Shown one piece after another: positions 53,663 through 63,511 of a DNA stretch of 64,000 nt. The notes beneath the pieces are model-generated. The model saw nothing but the letters and a program-made list of their open reading frames with translations, was not told the DNA's origin and ran no database searches. A program made the translations under genes and the position numbers. Source of the stretch: Candidatus Accumulibacter sp. 66-26 (GTDB lineage: Bacteria; Pseudomonadota; Gammaproteobacteria; Burkholderiales; Rhodocyclaceae); NCBI GenBank assembly GCA_001897745.1, contig MKUH01000026.1:1-64000 (forward strand), read 5' to 3'. Numbering within the stretch: the stretch's first letter is position 1; every line of letters begins with the position of its first letter.

Positions 53663-55672
53663 ATGTGCGGCATTACCGGCATCTTCGACACCCGCGGCAG
53701 GCGCGACATCGACCGCGCGGCGCTCGCGCGCATGAACGAGGCGCAGCACCATCGGGGCCCGGACGAGGGCGGCGTGCACGTCGAACCCGGCCTCGGCCTC
53801 GGCCACCGCCGCCTCTCGATCATCGACCTGTCGACCGGCCAGCAGCCGCTCTACAACGAGGACGGCAGCGTCTGCGTCGTGTTCAACGGCGAAATCTACA
53901 ACTACCGGGAACTGATCCCCGAACTGCAGGCGCTCGGCCACGTCTTCCACACGCGCAGCGACACCGAGGTCATCGTGCATGCCTGGGAGGCCTGGGGCGA
54001 GGCCTGCGTGACGCGCTTTCGCGGCATGTTCGCCTTCGCCCTCTGGGATCGCAACCGGGAGACGCTGTTCCTCGCGCGCGACCGGCTGGCGGTCAAGCCG
54101 CTGTTCTACGCGCTGCTGCCCGACGGCAGCTTCCTGTTCGGCTCCGAACTCAAGGCGCTGCTCGCGCACGGCGGCCTCGCGCGCGACCTCGACCCGCTCG
54201 CCGTCGAGGAGTATTTCGCGCTCGGCTACGTTGCCGAGCCCCGCACCATCTTCCGCGGGGCGAAGAAGCTGCCGCCGGCGCACACGCTGCTGCTCGAACG
54301 CGGGCGGCCGCCCGGCGAGCCGCGCGAATACTGGGACGTGCGCTTCTCGCTGGACAATCCGCTGGGACTCGACGACGCCTGCGCCGGGCTGCAGGAAAAG
54401 CTGCGCGAGTCGGTCCGCCTGCGCATGATCGCCGACGTGCCGCTCGGCGCCTTCCTCTCCGGCGGCGTCGATTCGAGCGCGGTGGTCGCGACGATGGCCG
54501 GGCTTTCCGCCGATCCTGTGAACACCTGCTCGATCGCCTTCGACGACCCGGCCTTCGACGAAGCCGCGTTCGCGCGCACGGTCGCCGAGCGCTACCGCAC
54601 CCGGCACCACGTCGAGACCGTGCAGAGCGACGACTTCGACCTGATCGACACGCTCGCCCGCCTCTACGACGAACCCTACGCCGACAGCTCGGCGATCCCC
54701 ACCTACCGCGTCTGCCAGCTCGCGCGCAAGCACGTCACCGTCGCTCTGTCCGGCGACGGCGGCGACGAGAGCTTCGGCGGCTACCGCCGCTACCGCCTGC
54801 ACCTGATGGAGGAGCGCATGCGCTCGACGCTGCCGTTCGCCGTGCGCCGGCCGCTGTTCGGCCTGCTCGGGCGCGTCTATCCGAAGGCCGACTGGGCGCC
54901 GCGCGTGCTGCGCGCCAAGACGACTTTCGAAGGCATGGCGCGCGGTTCGGTGGACGCCTATTTCCACACCGTCTCGCTGTTGCGCGACCCGATGCGCGCG
55001 CGCCTGTTCAGCCCGCGCTTCCGGCGCGAGATCGCCGGCTACAGCGCGCGCGAAGTGTTCGAGCGCCACGCCGCGCGCGCCGGCACCGACGATCCGCTGG
55101 CGCTGATCCAGTACCTCGACCTGAAGACCTATCTGGTCGGCGACATCAACACCAAGGTCGACCGCGCGAGCATGGCGCACTCGCTCGAAGTGCGCGAGCC
55201 GCTGATGGACCACGAACTCGTCGAGTGGCTGGCGACGCTGCCGTCGTCGCTGAAGATCCGCGGGCAGGAGGGCAAATACCTGCTGAAGAAGGCGATGGAG
55301 CCGCAATTGCCGCAGGACATCCTGTACCGCCCGAAAATGGGCTTCGCCGTGCCGCTCGCGCGCTGGTTCCGCGGCCCGCTGCGCGAGCGCGTGCGCCAGG
55401 CGGTGCTCGGCCCGCGCCTGGCCGCCACCGGCTGCTTCGACGCCGATTACCTGGCGCATCTGGTCGACGCCCACCAGTCCGGCGCCCGCGACTACAGCGC
55501 GCCGCTGTGGGCCCTGCTGATGTTCGAGGCCTTCCTGCGCCAGGTTCTCGACGCGGCGCCGGAGGCGACCATGCGGGAGGGTTCCGGGTCGTCCGCCGAA
55601 AGCGCCGCCAAGCCGTCCGCCGGATCGTCGAGCGACGCCCCTCCCCATTCGCCGGTCATCGCCCTCCCATGA
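53663..55672 (+). CDS. Asparagine-synthase-like amidotransferase of the XrtA system
   Basis: Glutamine-dependent amidotransferase of 669 residues (TIGR03108 type). Cys2 (MCGITGIFD) is the glutaminase nucleophile; FNGEIYNY and HTRSDTEV complete that domain. LSGGVDSSAV near 270 is the synthetase ATP site, followed by LSGDGGDESFGGY. It probably forms an amide on a polysaccharide uronic acid or an attached amino acid rather than making free asparagine. The C-terminal 40 residues are Ser/Ala-rich. It overlaps the next gene by ATGA. Confidence 0.94.
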   Translation: MCGITGIFDTRGRRDIDRAALARMNEAQHHRGPDEGGVHVEPGLGLGHRRLSIIDLSTGQQPLYNEDGSVCVVFNGEIYNYRELIPELQALGHVFHTRSDTEVIVHAWEAWGEACVTRFRGMFAFALWDRNRETLFLARDRLAVKPLFYALLPDGSFLFGSELKALLAHGGLARDLDPLAVEEYFALGYVAEPRTIFRGAKKLPPAHTLLLERGRPPGEPREYWDVRFSLDNPLGLDDACAGLQEKLRESVRLRMIADVPLGAFLSGGVDSSAVVATMAGLSADPVNTCSIAFDDPAFDEAAFARTVAERYRTRHHVETVQSDDFDLIDTLARLYDEPYADSSAIPTYRVCQLARKHVTVALSGDGGDESFGGYRRYRLHLMEERMRSTLPFAVRRPLFGLLGRVYPKADWAPRVLRAKTTFEGMARGSVDAYFHTVSLLRDPMRARLFSPRFRREIAGYSAREVFERHAARAGTDDPLALIQYLDLKTYLVGDINTKVDRASMAHSLEVREPLMDHELVEWLATLPSSLKIRGQEGKYLLKKAMEPQLPQDILYRPKMGFAVPLARWFRGPLRERVRQAVLGPRLAATGCFDADYLAHLVDAHQSGARDYSAPLWALLMFEAFLRQVLDAAPEATMREGSGSSAESAAKPSAGSSSDAPPHSPVIALP

Positions 55673-56904
55673 CGCCCCGCATCCTCCACGTTCTCGATCA
55701 TTCGATCCCGCTGCACAGCGGCTACACCTTCCGCACGCTCTCGATCCTGCGCGAGCAGCGCAAGCTCGGCTGGGAGACCTTCCACCTGACGACGCCCAAG
55801 CACGTCGGCTGCGCGCTGGCCGAAGAGGACGTCGACGGCTGGCATTTCTACCGCACGGCGGCGGCCGCCGGCGCGACGGCGGGCTGGCCGCTGCTCGGCC
55901 AGCTGGCGTTGATGCGGCAGGTCGAGCAGCGCCTGTACGAGGTGGCGCAGGACCTGCGGCCCAACGTGCTGCACGCGCATTCGCCGGTGCTCAACGCCAT
56001 CCCGGCCCTGCGCGTCGGGCGCCGCCTCGGCCTGCCGGTGGTCTACGAAGTGCGCGCCTTCTGGGAGGACGCGGCGGTCGACCACGGCACCACGCACGAG
56101 GGCAGCGCGCGCTACCGCCTGACGCGCAGCCTGGAAACCTGGGCGCTGAAGCGCGCCGATCATGTGACGACGATCTGCGAGGGGCTGCGCAGCGACATCG
56201 TCGGGCGCGGCGTGCCGGCCGAACGCGTCACCGTGATCCCGAACGCCGTCGATATCGAGGCTTTCGACCCCGGCGGCACGCCGGACGAGGCGCTCAAGGC
56301 CGAACTCGGCCTCGCCGGTTGCACGGTGGTCGGCTTCATCGGCTCCTTCTACGCCTACGAGGGGCTGGACCTGCTGCTCGATGCGCTGCCCCGGATCGTG
56401 CGCACGCTGCCCGACGTGCGCCTGCTGCTGGTCGGCGGCGGCCCGCAGGAGCAGGCGCTGCGCGAGCAGGCGGCGCGCCTCGGGCTGGAGAGTTCGGTGG
56501 TATTCACCGGCCGCGTGCCGCACGCCGAGGTGCAGCGCTACTACGACCTGATCGACGTGCTGGCCTATCCGCGCCATTCGATGCGCCTGACCGAACTGGT
56601 GACGCCGCTCAAGCCGCTCGAAGCGATGGCGCAGGGGCGGCTGCTCGTCGCCTCGGACGTCGGCGGCCACCGCGAACTGATCCGCGACGGCGAAACCGGC
56701 ATGCTGTTCCGCGCCGGCAGCGCCGATTCGCTGGCCGAAACCATCGTGCAACTGCTCGCCAAGCGCGAGTACTGGCCGGAGCTGCGCCTGGCCGGGCGGC
56801 GCTTCGTCGAGCAGGAGCGCAACTGGGCCGCCAGCGTCGCCCGCTACCACGACGTTTACGGCGGCCTGCTCGGCGAGCCGGCGGCGGAAAGGCGCTTCGC
56901 ATGA
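55669..56904 (+). CDS. Glycosyltransferase of the XrtA system (TIGR04063, Daro_2409 type)
   Basis: GT-B glycosyltransferase of 411 residues. RILHVLDHSIPLHSGYTFRT and YEVRAFWEDAAVDHGTT are distinctive for this group; TVIPNAVDIEAFDP, GFIGSFYAYEGLDLLLDA and LTELVTPLKPLEAMAQG form the donor-binding half. It is coupled at both ends by 4-base overlaps. Confidence 0.94.
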   Translation: MTPRILHVLDHSIPLHSGYTFRTLSILREQRKLGWETFHLTTPKHVGCALAEEDVDGWHFYRTAAAAGATAGWPLLGQLALMRQVEQRLYEVAQDLRPNVLHAHSPVLNAIPALRVGRRLGLPVVYEVRAFWEDAAVDHGTTHEGSARYRLTRSLETWALKRADHVTTICEGLRSDIVGRGVPAERVTVIPNAVDIEAFDPGGTPDEALKAELGLAGCTVVGFIGSFYAYEGLDLLLDALPRIVRTLPDVRLLLVGGGPQEQALREQAARLGLESSVVFTGRVPHAEVQRYYDLIDVLAYPRHSMRLTELVTPLKPLEAMAQGRLLVASDVGGHRELIRDGETGMLFRAGSADSLAETIVQLLAKREYWPELRLAGRRFVEQERNWAASVARYHDVYGGLLGEPAAERRFA

Positions 56905-58226
56905 GTTCGTCCGCCGCGCCCATCCGCACGCTGCTCTTCTCGACGCTCTATCCGAGCGGCGCGCGGCCGGGGCACGGCATCTTCGTCGAGACGCGCTTGC
57001 GCGAACTGCTCAAGAGCGGCGCGGTCGAGACGCGCGTAGTGGCGCCGGTGCCGTGGTTCTGCTCGACGCACCCGCGCTTCGGCGACTACGCGCGGCTGGC
57101 CGCGACGCCGGCGCGCGAAATGCGGCACGGCATCGAGGTGCGCCATCCGCGCTACTTCCTGCCGCCGAAAGTCGGCATGCAGATCGCCCCCTTCGCGCTG
57201 GCCGCCGGCGCGCTGCCGGCGATCCGCCGGCTGCAGCGCGAGGGCTTCGACTTCGACCTGATCGACGCCCACTACTACTACCCGGACGGCGTCGCGGCGG
57301 CGCTGCTCGCGCGCCACCTCGGCAAGCCCTTCGTCGTCACCGCGCGCGGCTCGGACATCAACCTGATCGCCCGCCACGCCGTGCCGCGCCGCCTGATGCG
57401 CTGGGCCGCCGGGCGCGCGGCCGCGTCGATCTGCGTTTCCGGCGCGCTGCGCGACGCGCTGGCCGGCATCGGCGCCGAGCGCGCCAAGCTGCGCGTGCTG
57501 CGCAACGGCGTCGACCTCGCGCGCTTCGCGCCGCTGCCGCCCGCTAGCGCGCGCGCCGAACTCGGCTGGCCGGCGGCGCCGACGCTGCTTTCGGTCGGCA
57601 ACCTCGTCGAGAACAAGGGCCACCACCTCGCCATCGAACTGCTCGCGCTGCCGGCCGGGGCGGGTGGGGAGCGGGGAGTCGGACCCGACACGCGCCTGGC
57701 GATCGTCGGCGACGGCCCGGAGCGGGCGGCGCTCGCCGCGCTCGCGCAGCGCCTCGGCGTCGCGTCGCGCGTCGTCTTCGCCGGGGCGGTCGCGCAGGAG
57801 CGCCTGCCGGCCTACTACAGCGCGGCCGACGTCCTGATCCTCGCGTCGAGCCGCGAAGGCTGGCCCAACGTGCTGCTCGAGGCGATGGCCTGCGGCACGC
57901 CGGTCGTCGCCACGGCGGTCGGCGGCGTACCCGAGGCGGTCGCCGCGCCGGTCGCCGGGCGCCTCGTCCCCGCGTCGCCGGCGCCGTCGGCGGCGGCCTT
58001 CGCCACCGCGCTCGCCGACCTGCGGCGCGCCGGCATCGACCGCGCGGCGGTGCGCCGCTACGCCGAGGGCTTCGGCTGGGCGGAAACCACGCAGGGGCAG
58101 CTCGCGCTGTTTTCGGAAGCGCTCGCCGGCCGCCGGGAAGCCGCCGGCGCCGCGAGCGGCGTGCCGGACGCATCGGATGCACCCGGCGCACCCGGCGTGC
58201 CGCAATCCGGCGGGGAGGCGCGATGA
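56901..58226 (+). CDS. Glycosyltransferase family 4
   Basis: GT-B glycosyltransferase of 441 residues. LLFSTLYPSGARPGHGIFVE is the N-terminal half; VTARGSDINLIAR, LSVGNLVENKGHHLAIELL and ASSREGWPNVLLEAMACGTP are the donor-binding half with EX7E. The C-terminal 30 residues are Gly/Ala/Pro-rich. It is coupled by ATGA to both neighbours. The added sugar is unknown. Confidence 0.93.
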   Translation: MSSSAAPIRTLLFSTLYPSGARPGHGIFVETRLRELLKSGAVETRVVAPVPWFCSTHPRFGDYARLAATPAREMRHGIEVRHPRYFLPPKVGMQIAPFALAAGALPAIRRLQREGFDFDLIDAHYYYPDGVAAALLARHLGKPFVVTARGSDINLIARHAVPRRLMRWAAGRAAASICVSGALRDALAGIGAERAKLRVLRNGVDLARFAPLPPASARAELGWPAAPTLLSVGNLVENKGHHLAIELLALPAGAGGERGVGPDTRLAIVGDGPERAALAALAQRLGVASRVVFAGAVAQERLPAYYSAADVLILASSREGWPNVLLEAMACGTPVVATAVGGVPEAVAAPVAGRLVPASPAPSAAAFATALADLRRAGIDRAAVRRYAEGFGWAETTQGQLALFSEALAGRREAAGAASGVPDASDAPGAPGVPQSGGEAR

Positions 58227-59590
58227 GGGACATCGCCCTTTCGCTGGTGGTCTTCGGGCTGCTGCCCTTCGTCTTCCGGCGCCCGTGGATCGGCGTCCTG
58301 CTCTTCCTGTGGATCAGCGTCATGACGCCGCACCGCATGGCCTTCGGCTTCGCCTACGACTTTCCATTCGCCGCGATCGTCGCCGTGAGCACCCTCGTCG
58401 GCCTGCTCGTCTCGCGCGATCAGGTCAAGCTGCCGATCAGCGGGATCACCGTGCTGCTCTTCCTGATGCCGTTGTGGATGTGCGTCAGCTACATCTTCGC
58501 CTTCGAGCACGAGGCGGGTTTCGCGCGCTGGGTCGAGGTGATGAAGGTCTTCTTCTTCGTCCTCGTCAGCGCCTCGCTGCTCAATTCGCGCAAGCAGATC
58601 GAGTGGCTGCTCTGGGTGCTGGTCGTCTCGGTCGGCCTGTTCGGCGTCAAGGGCGGGCTGTTCACCATCCTCACCGGCGGCGAAATGCGCGTCTACGGTC
58701 CGCCCGGCGGCGGCTTCCTGTCCGACAACAACGCGATCTCGGTGGCGCTGGTCATGGTCATCCCGCTGATGTACTACCTGCGCGCGGTGTCCGCCTCGAC
58801 CTGGGTGCGCCTCGGCCTGCTCGGCGCCATGCTGCTCAGCGGCATGGCCGTGCTCGGCACGCATTCGCGCGGCGCCTTCCTCGCCGTCGTGGCGATGGCG
58901 CTCTTCCTCTGGCTGAAGAGCCAGAAGAAGCTGCTCTTCGGGCTGCTGATGATCGCCGTGCTGCCGATCGCCATCGGCTTCATGCCGCAGAGCTGGACGG
59001 AGCGGATGGAGAGCATCCAGACCTACGAGCAGGACGCGTCCGCGCAGGGCCGGCTGAATTCCTGGCGCATGGCGATCAACGTCGCGAACGCGCGGCCGCT
59101 GGTCGGCGGCGGCTTCGAGCTGTACACGCCGAAGACCTTCGCCATGTACGCGCCGGTCCCTGAGGATCTGCACTCGGCGCACAGCGTCTATTTCCAGATG
59201 CTCGGCGAGCACGGCTACGTCGGGCTGGCGCTCTTCCTGGCGCTCGGCTTCACCGCCTGGATGACGGCGCGCCGGGTGATCGCGGCGAGCCAGGGGCGCC
59301 CCGACTGCGTGTGGGCGATTCAGATGGCGCGGGCGATCCAGGTCAGCCTGATCGGCTTCGCGGTCGGCGGCGCCTTCGTCAACATCGCCTACTGGGAGCT
59401 GCAGTACTACGAAATCATCGCGCTGATGGTGGTTCATCGCCTCGTCACCGAGGCGCGGGCGCCGGGCGGGGCCGGTACGCCCGACGCGACTCCGCCGGCA
59501 GCGGCGCCCGCTTCGACGGGCAGTGCGCCGGGCGGTGCGGCAACGGGCGGAAAAACCGGAGCGGTGGCGGCGGCGCGCGGCCGGGCGTGA
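58223..59590 (+). CDS. O-antigen-ligase-like O-glycosylation ligase of the XrtA system
   Basis: Multi-spanning membrane protein of 455 residues (TIGR03097 type, Wzy_C fold). About ten hydrophobic segments; the large periplasmic loop between about 245 and 330 carries AQGRLNSWRMAINVANARPLV and GGGFELYTPKTFA, with LHSAHSVYFQMLGEHGYVGL as the ligase signature. It probably transfers lipid-linked glycan to a protein or other acceptor. The last 50 residues are Ala/Gly/Thr-rich and probably cytoplasmic. Confidence 0.93.
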   Translation: MRDIALSLVVFGLLPFVFRRPWIGVLLFLWISVMTPHRMAFGFAYDFPFAAIVAVSTLVGLLVSRDQVKLPISGITVLLFLMPLWMCVSYIFAFEHEAGFARWVEVMKVFFFVLVSASLLNSRKQIEWLLWVLVVSVGLFGVKGGLFTILTGGEMRVYGPPGGGFLSDNNAISVALVMVIPLMYYLRAVSASTWVRLGLLGAMLLSGMAVLGTHSRGAFLAVVAMALFLWLKSQKKLLFGLLMIAVLPIAIGFMPQSWTERMESIQTYEQDASAQGRLNSWRMAINVANARPLVGGGFELYTPKTFAMYAPVPEDLHSAHSVYFQMLGEHGYVGLALFLALGFTAWMTARRVIAASQGRPDCVWAIQMARAIQVSLIGFAVGGAFVNIAYWELQYYEIIALMVVHRLVTEARAPGGAGTPDATPPAAAPASTGSAPGGAATGGKTGAVAAARGRA

Positions 59591-59633
59591 GCGCGCCGTT
59601 TTTCTCTTCGATTCTTGCGGATATCCGACGAGC

Positions 59634-61175
59634 GTGCTGTTCAACTCCTACGAATTCCTCTTCTTCTTCCTGCCGGTCACGCTCGGCGTCTTCTTCGCGC
59701 TCTCCGGCTACCGCTGCCTGCGCACGGCGGCGGCCTGGCTCGCGCTCGTCTCGATCTTCTTCTACGGCTACTGGAGCCCGCGCTACGTCCTGCTGCTGCT
59801 GGCGTCGATCGCCGTCAACTTCGCCGCCGGCCACCTCATCCTGCGCTGCCGCGGCGCGTCGCGCATGCGCGCGGCGAAGCGCGTGCTGGTCCTGGCGCTG
59901 GCCGCCAATCTCGGCGCGCTCGGCTACTTCAAGTACGCCAACTTCTTCGTCGAATCGCTCAACGCGGCGGCCGGCAGCCAGTGGCATCTGGCGCCCATCG
60001 TCCTGCCCATCGGCATCTCCTTCTTCACCTTCACGCAGATCGCCTTCCTCGTCGATACCTACCAGGGCAAGGTGCGCGAATCGCGGATCGTTCCCTACAT
60101 CCTGTTCGTCGCCTACTTCCCGCACCTGATCGCCGGCCCCGTCCTGCACCACGCGGAAATGATGCCGCAGTTCGCGCGCGCCGAAACCTACCGCTTCCGC
60201 CTCGACAACTTCCTGCTCGGCATGGGCTTCTTCCTGATCGGCCTGTTCAAGAAGGTCGTCCTCGCCGACGGCATCCAGCCCTTCGTGTCGCCGGTCTTCG
60301 AGTCGGACCCGGCCTACGCGCTGACGCTGATCGAGGCCTGGGGCGGCGTGCTGGCCTACACGCTGCAGCTCTACTTCGACTTTTCCGGCTATTCCGACAT
60401 GGCCATCGGCCTGTCCAAGATGTTCAACGTGGACCTGCCGCTCAACTTCAATTCGCCGTACAAGGCGACCAGCATCGTCGAGTTCTGGCGGCGCTGGCAC
60501 ATGACGCTTTCGCGCTTCCTGCGCGACTACCTGTACATCGCGCTGGGCGGCAACCGCCACGGAACCCTGCGGCGCTACGCCAACCTCATGCTCACGATGC
60601 TGCTCGGCGGCCTGTGGCACGGCGCGGGCTGGACCTTCTTCGTCTGGGGCGGGCTGCACGGCGCCTATCTGGTCGTCAATCATCTCTGGCAGGCGCTGCG
60701 CGCGCGCCTCGGCCACGACCTCGCGCGCTCCACGCCGGCCGGCCGCCTGTGCGCGGCGGCGCTCACCTTCCTCTGCGTCGCGCTGGCCTGGGTCTTCTTC
60801 CGCGCGACGTCCTTCGACGCCGCGCTGCGCGTCCTGGACGGCATGGCCGGAGTCAACGGCGTCGCGCTGCCGGTCGAGTGGCAGGCGCTGCCGTGGGCAG
60901 CGGCGCTGGCGGTACCCTTCGCGCCGCTCGAAGCCTTCGGCGGGCTGCGCCAGCTCGGCTGGATCGCCGTCCTGCTGCTCGTCGTGTGGACCTGCCCGAA
61001 CTCGCAGACGCTGATGGGCCGCCTGGACGGCCTAGTACGGGCGCGCGTCGCCGCGCCCGCGCGGCGCGAGCGCTGGGGCTGGCTGTCGCTGGGCGGGATG
61101 ACGGCGTGCGTCTTCCTGCTGGCGGCGATCAGCGCCTCGCACGGCATTTCCGAATTCATCTACTTCAACTTCTGA
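59634..61175 (+). CDS. MBOAT-family O-acyltransferase (AlgI/DltB-like)
   Basis: Inner-membrane acyltransferase of 513 residues that should move an acetyl group across the membrane for polysaccharide O-acetylation. The start is taken as GTG 59634 because the next residues (LFNSYEFLFFFLPVTLG) match the canonical MBOAT start. WRRWHMTLSRFLRDYLYI and GLWHGAGWTFFVWGGLHG carry the conserved catalytic His residues. The N-terminal open frame before 59634 has no family resemblance. Confidence 0.93.
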   Translation: MLFNSYEFLFFFLPVTLGVFFALSGYRCLRTAAAWLALVSIFFYGYWSPRYVLLLLASIAVNFAAGHLILRCRGASRMRAAKRVLVLALAANLGALGYFKYANFFVESLNAAAGSQWHLAPIVLPIGISFFTFTQIAFLVDTYQGKVRESRIVPYILFVAYFPHLIAGPVLHHAEMMPQFARAETYRFRLDNFLLGMGFFLIGLFKKVVLADGIQPFVSPVFESDPAYALTLIEAWGGVLAYTLQLYFDFSGYSDMAIGLSKMFNVDLPLNFNSPYKATSIVEFWRRWHMTLSRFLRDYLYIALGGNRHGTLRRYANLMLTMLLGGLWHGAGWTFFVWGGLHGAYLVVNHLWQALRARLGHDLARSTPAGRLCAAALTFLCVALAWVFFRATSFDAALRVLDGMAGVNGVALPVEWQALPWAAALAVPFAPLEAFGGLRQLGWIAVLLLVVWTCPNSQTLMGRLDGLVRARVAAPARRERWGWLSLGGMTACVFLLAAISASHGISEFIYFNF

Positions 61176-61181
61176 ACGACG

Positions 61182-62330
61182 ATGCGCACGGCACTTTCCC
61201 GACTGATCTGGCTGCTGCTCGGCGGGCTGGCCGTCCTCGCCGCCTGCGAGGGCGTTCTGCGCCTGCTGCCGGTGTCGATGGGCCTCTACCGCACGCCGCA
61301 GTTCGAGCGCTGGCCGCTGCAGAATTTCGAGGCGCACCTGCCCTACGCCTATTCGACGAGCTGGGCGATGCTCAACGCGCATCGCGGTACGACCAACAAC
61401 TACGGGCACATCGCGCCCTTCGACTACCGCCGCGACAGCCGCCCGCTGCTGGTGATCGGCGACAGCTACGTCGAGTCGCTGATGAACGACTACGCCGACA
61501 CCCTGCAAGGCCAGCTCGGCCGGCGCCTTGGCGCGCCCAGCGCGGTCTACGGGCTGGGCGTCAGCGGCCTCTCGGCGAGCGACTACCTGGCGCTCTCGCG
61601 CCTCGCGCGCGACGAATTCAGGCCGGCGGCGGCGGTCTTCCTGATCACCGACGGCGACCTCGCCGAAAGCCTCTCGCCGCGCCTCGGCAACTACTACCTC
61701 GCGTCCGACGGCGGCGCCCTGCGCCTGCGCTACCTGCCGATGCAGGGCGAATCGCTGCAGAAGAAGCTGCGCAAGGCGGTCGGCGACAGCGCGCTGTACC
61801 GCTACCTGCAGGCCAACCTGCATTTCTCGCTCGACGGCCTGTTCAAGTCGTCGGCGGCGCACGCCGCGCCGCCGGCGGCCGGCGGCCGTGCCGTGCAGGA
61901 CGGCGACCTGCAGCGCCGCGTCGCCGACTGGTTCCTCGCCGAACTGCCGGGCGGCCTCGGGCTGCCGCCGCAGTGCATCGTCCTGCTGGTCGATACCGAC
62001 CGCTACGCGATCTACCGGCACAACGCCGCCGCGCCGCCGAAGGACCTGCCGGCATCCCGCCAGTACCTGATCGAACAGGCGCGCCGCCTCGGCTTCGGCG
62101 TCAGCGACCTCGACCCGGTGTTCCGCGAGCGCTACGCGCGCGACGGGCTGAAATTCGACTACTGGCCGCTCGACCGCCACTGGAACCGCCTCGGGCACGC
62201 GGTCGGCGCCGACGAAGCCTACCGCCTGCTGTTCCCGGACGGCGCCACGCGCTGCCGGCCCGGCGCGGCGGACGGCGGGCCGGATGCGGCTCGCAGCGCT
62301 GCGCAAAGCGGCGCACGGGACGGAGCGTGA
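61182..62330 (+). CDS. SGNH/AlgX-like O-acetylation partner
   Basis: Protein of 382 residues with one N-terminal membrane helix (LIWLLLGGLAVLAACEGVL), then a periplasmic SGNH-like domain. LLVIGDSYVESLM supplies the catalytic Ser in GDS; the Asp-His end is PLDRHWNRLGH near 340. The arrangement with an MBOAT gene 6 bases upstream matches AlgI-AlgX/AlgJ-type acetylation, where this protein completes acetyl transfer. The C-terminal 20 residues are Ala/Gly-rich. Confidence 0.82.
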   Translation: MRTALSRLIWLLLGGLAVLAACEGVLRLLPVSMGLYRTPQFERWPLQNFEAHLPYAYSTSWAMLNAHRGTTNNYGHIAPFDYRRDSRPLLVIGDSYVESLMNDYADTLQGQLGRRLGAPSAVYGLGVSGLSASDYLALSRLARDEFRPAAAVFLITDGDLAESLSPRLGNYYLASDGGALRLRYLPMQGESLQKKLRKAVGDSALYRYLQANLHFSLDGLFKSSAAHAAPPAAGGRAVQDGDLQRRVADWFLAELPGGLGLPPQCIVLLVDTDRYAIYRHNAAAPPKDLPASRQYLIEQARRLGFGVSDLDPVFRERYARDGLKFDYWPLDRHWNRLGHAVGADEAYRLLFPDGATRCRPGAADGGPDAARSAAQSGARDGA

Positions 62331-62334
62331 CGCG

Positions 62335-63300
62335 ATGCTGAACCGCCTGCTGTTTTCCCGCCTGTCGCCCGCCGGCCCGTCGGCGCGCCTGTCGATACTG
62401 ATCTTCCACCGCGTGCTGCCGCGCCCCGACACTATTTTCCCCGGCGAGGCCGACGCCGCCTGGTTCGACCGCATGCTCGGCTGGCTGCGTGCGTGGTGCA
62501 ACGTGCTGCCGCTCGACGAGGCGATCGTCCGCCTGCGCGAAGGGCGCCTGCCGGCGCGCGCCGCCGCGATCACCTTCGACGACGGCTACGCCGACAACTG
62601 CACCGTCGCGCTGCCGCTCCTGCAGCGGCACGGGCTGCCCGCCACCTTCTTCGTCGCCACCGGCTTCCTTGACGGCGGCCGCATGTGGAACGACACGGTG
62701 ATCGAAGCGGTGCGCCACTGCGCGCAGCCGCAGCTCGCGCTCGACGAACTGGAAGATTTGCTGGGAGTGGGCGCGAAGCGTTTCCCGGTCGGCACGGCGG
62801 ACGAGAAGCGCGCGGCCATCGAGGCGATCATCGGACGCCTCAAATACCAGCCGGTCGACGTGCGCCTGACGCTGACCGAACGCATCGCGCACGCCGCCGG
62901 CGTGCGCCCGGCCGACGACCTGATGCTGACTTCGGCGCAGTTGCGCGCGCTGCGCCGCGCCGGCATGCAGATCGGTGCGCACACCGTCTCGCACCCGATC
63001 CTCGCCCGCCTTGACGCCGATTCGGTGCGGCAGGAAATCGCCGGCAGCAAGCGCCGGCTCGAAGAGCTGCTCGACGAACGCATCGGCCTCTTTGCCTACC
63101 CGAACGGGAAACCGGGCGCCGACTACACCCCGGAAAGCGCCGCCATCGTCCGCGACCTCGGCTTCGACGCCGCCGTATCGACGGCATGGGGCGCCGCCGA
63201 TGCGACGAGCGATCTTTTCCAGCTGCCGCGCTTCACGCCTTGGGATCGAAGCCGTCTGCGCTTCGGTTTGCGGCTTGCGGGGAATTTGCGCAAGGGTTGA
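62335..63300 (+). CDS. Polysaccharide deacetylase (second copy)
   Basis: NodB-fold deacetylase of 321 residues. RAAAITFDDGYADNCTVALP carries the metal-binding Asp pair, MQIGAHTVSHPILARLD the His pair, and LFAYPNGKPGADYTP the arm of the catalytic site. LSILIFHRVLPRPD is the usual start of exopolysaccharide-linked deacetylases. No signal peptide is visible. The ATG at 62335 lies just after the SGNH stop. It is the last gene of the operon. Confidence 0.92.
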   Translation: MLNRLLFSRLSPAGPSARLSILIFHRVLPRPDTIFPGEADAAWFDRMLGWLRAWCNVLPLDEAIVRLREGRLPARAAAITFDDGYADNCTVALPLLQRHGLPATFFVATGFLDGGRMWNDTVIEAVRHCAQPQLALDELEDLLGVGAKRFPVGTADEKRAAIEAIIGRLKYQPVDVRLTLTERIAHAAGVRPADDLMLTSAQLRALRRAGMQIGAHTVSHPILARLDADSVRQEIAGSKRRLEELLDERIGLFAYPNGKPGADYTPESAAIVRDLGFDAAVSTAWGAADATSDLFQLPRFTPWDRSRLRFGLRLAGNLRKG

Positions 63301-63470
63301 ACCTGCGCCCTGCGTGGAGTATTGCTTTGGGGGGGCCTTTCGACGAGAGGGGCAAGGGCAGTTATTCGGCCGAAGCTGCCGTGGGCATGCAGCGGGTGCT
63401 ACGTCGGCACTACGGCGAATTGCAGACCTTTCAAGTCGGTCCATCGTTGGATCACGTTGGAACGTCTTTT

Positions 63471-63503
63471 CACGCCCTGTCCTGAAGGGGAGAGCAGGGC
63501 GTG
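63471..63503. terminator. Hairpin between the deacetylase and autotransporter genes
   Basis: Perfect 9-bp inverted repeat CACGCCCTG/CAGGGCGTG with a 15-base loop, in a 211-base gap without a gene. Neither strand has a clear T run after it (TTTT precedes it on the plus strand), so a role as a terminator for the two convergent genes is uncertain. Confidence 0.4.
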
Positions 63504-63511
63504 GGTCATCG

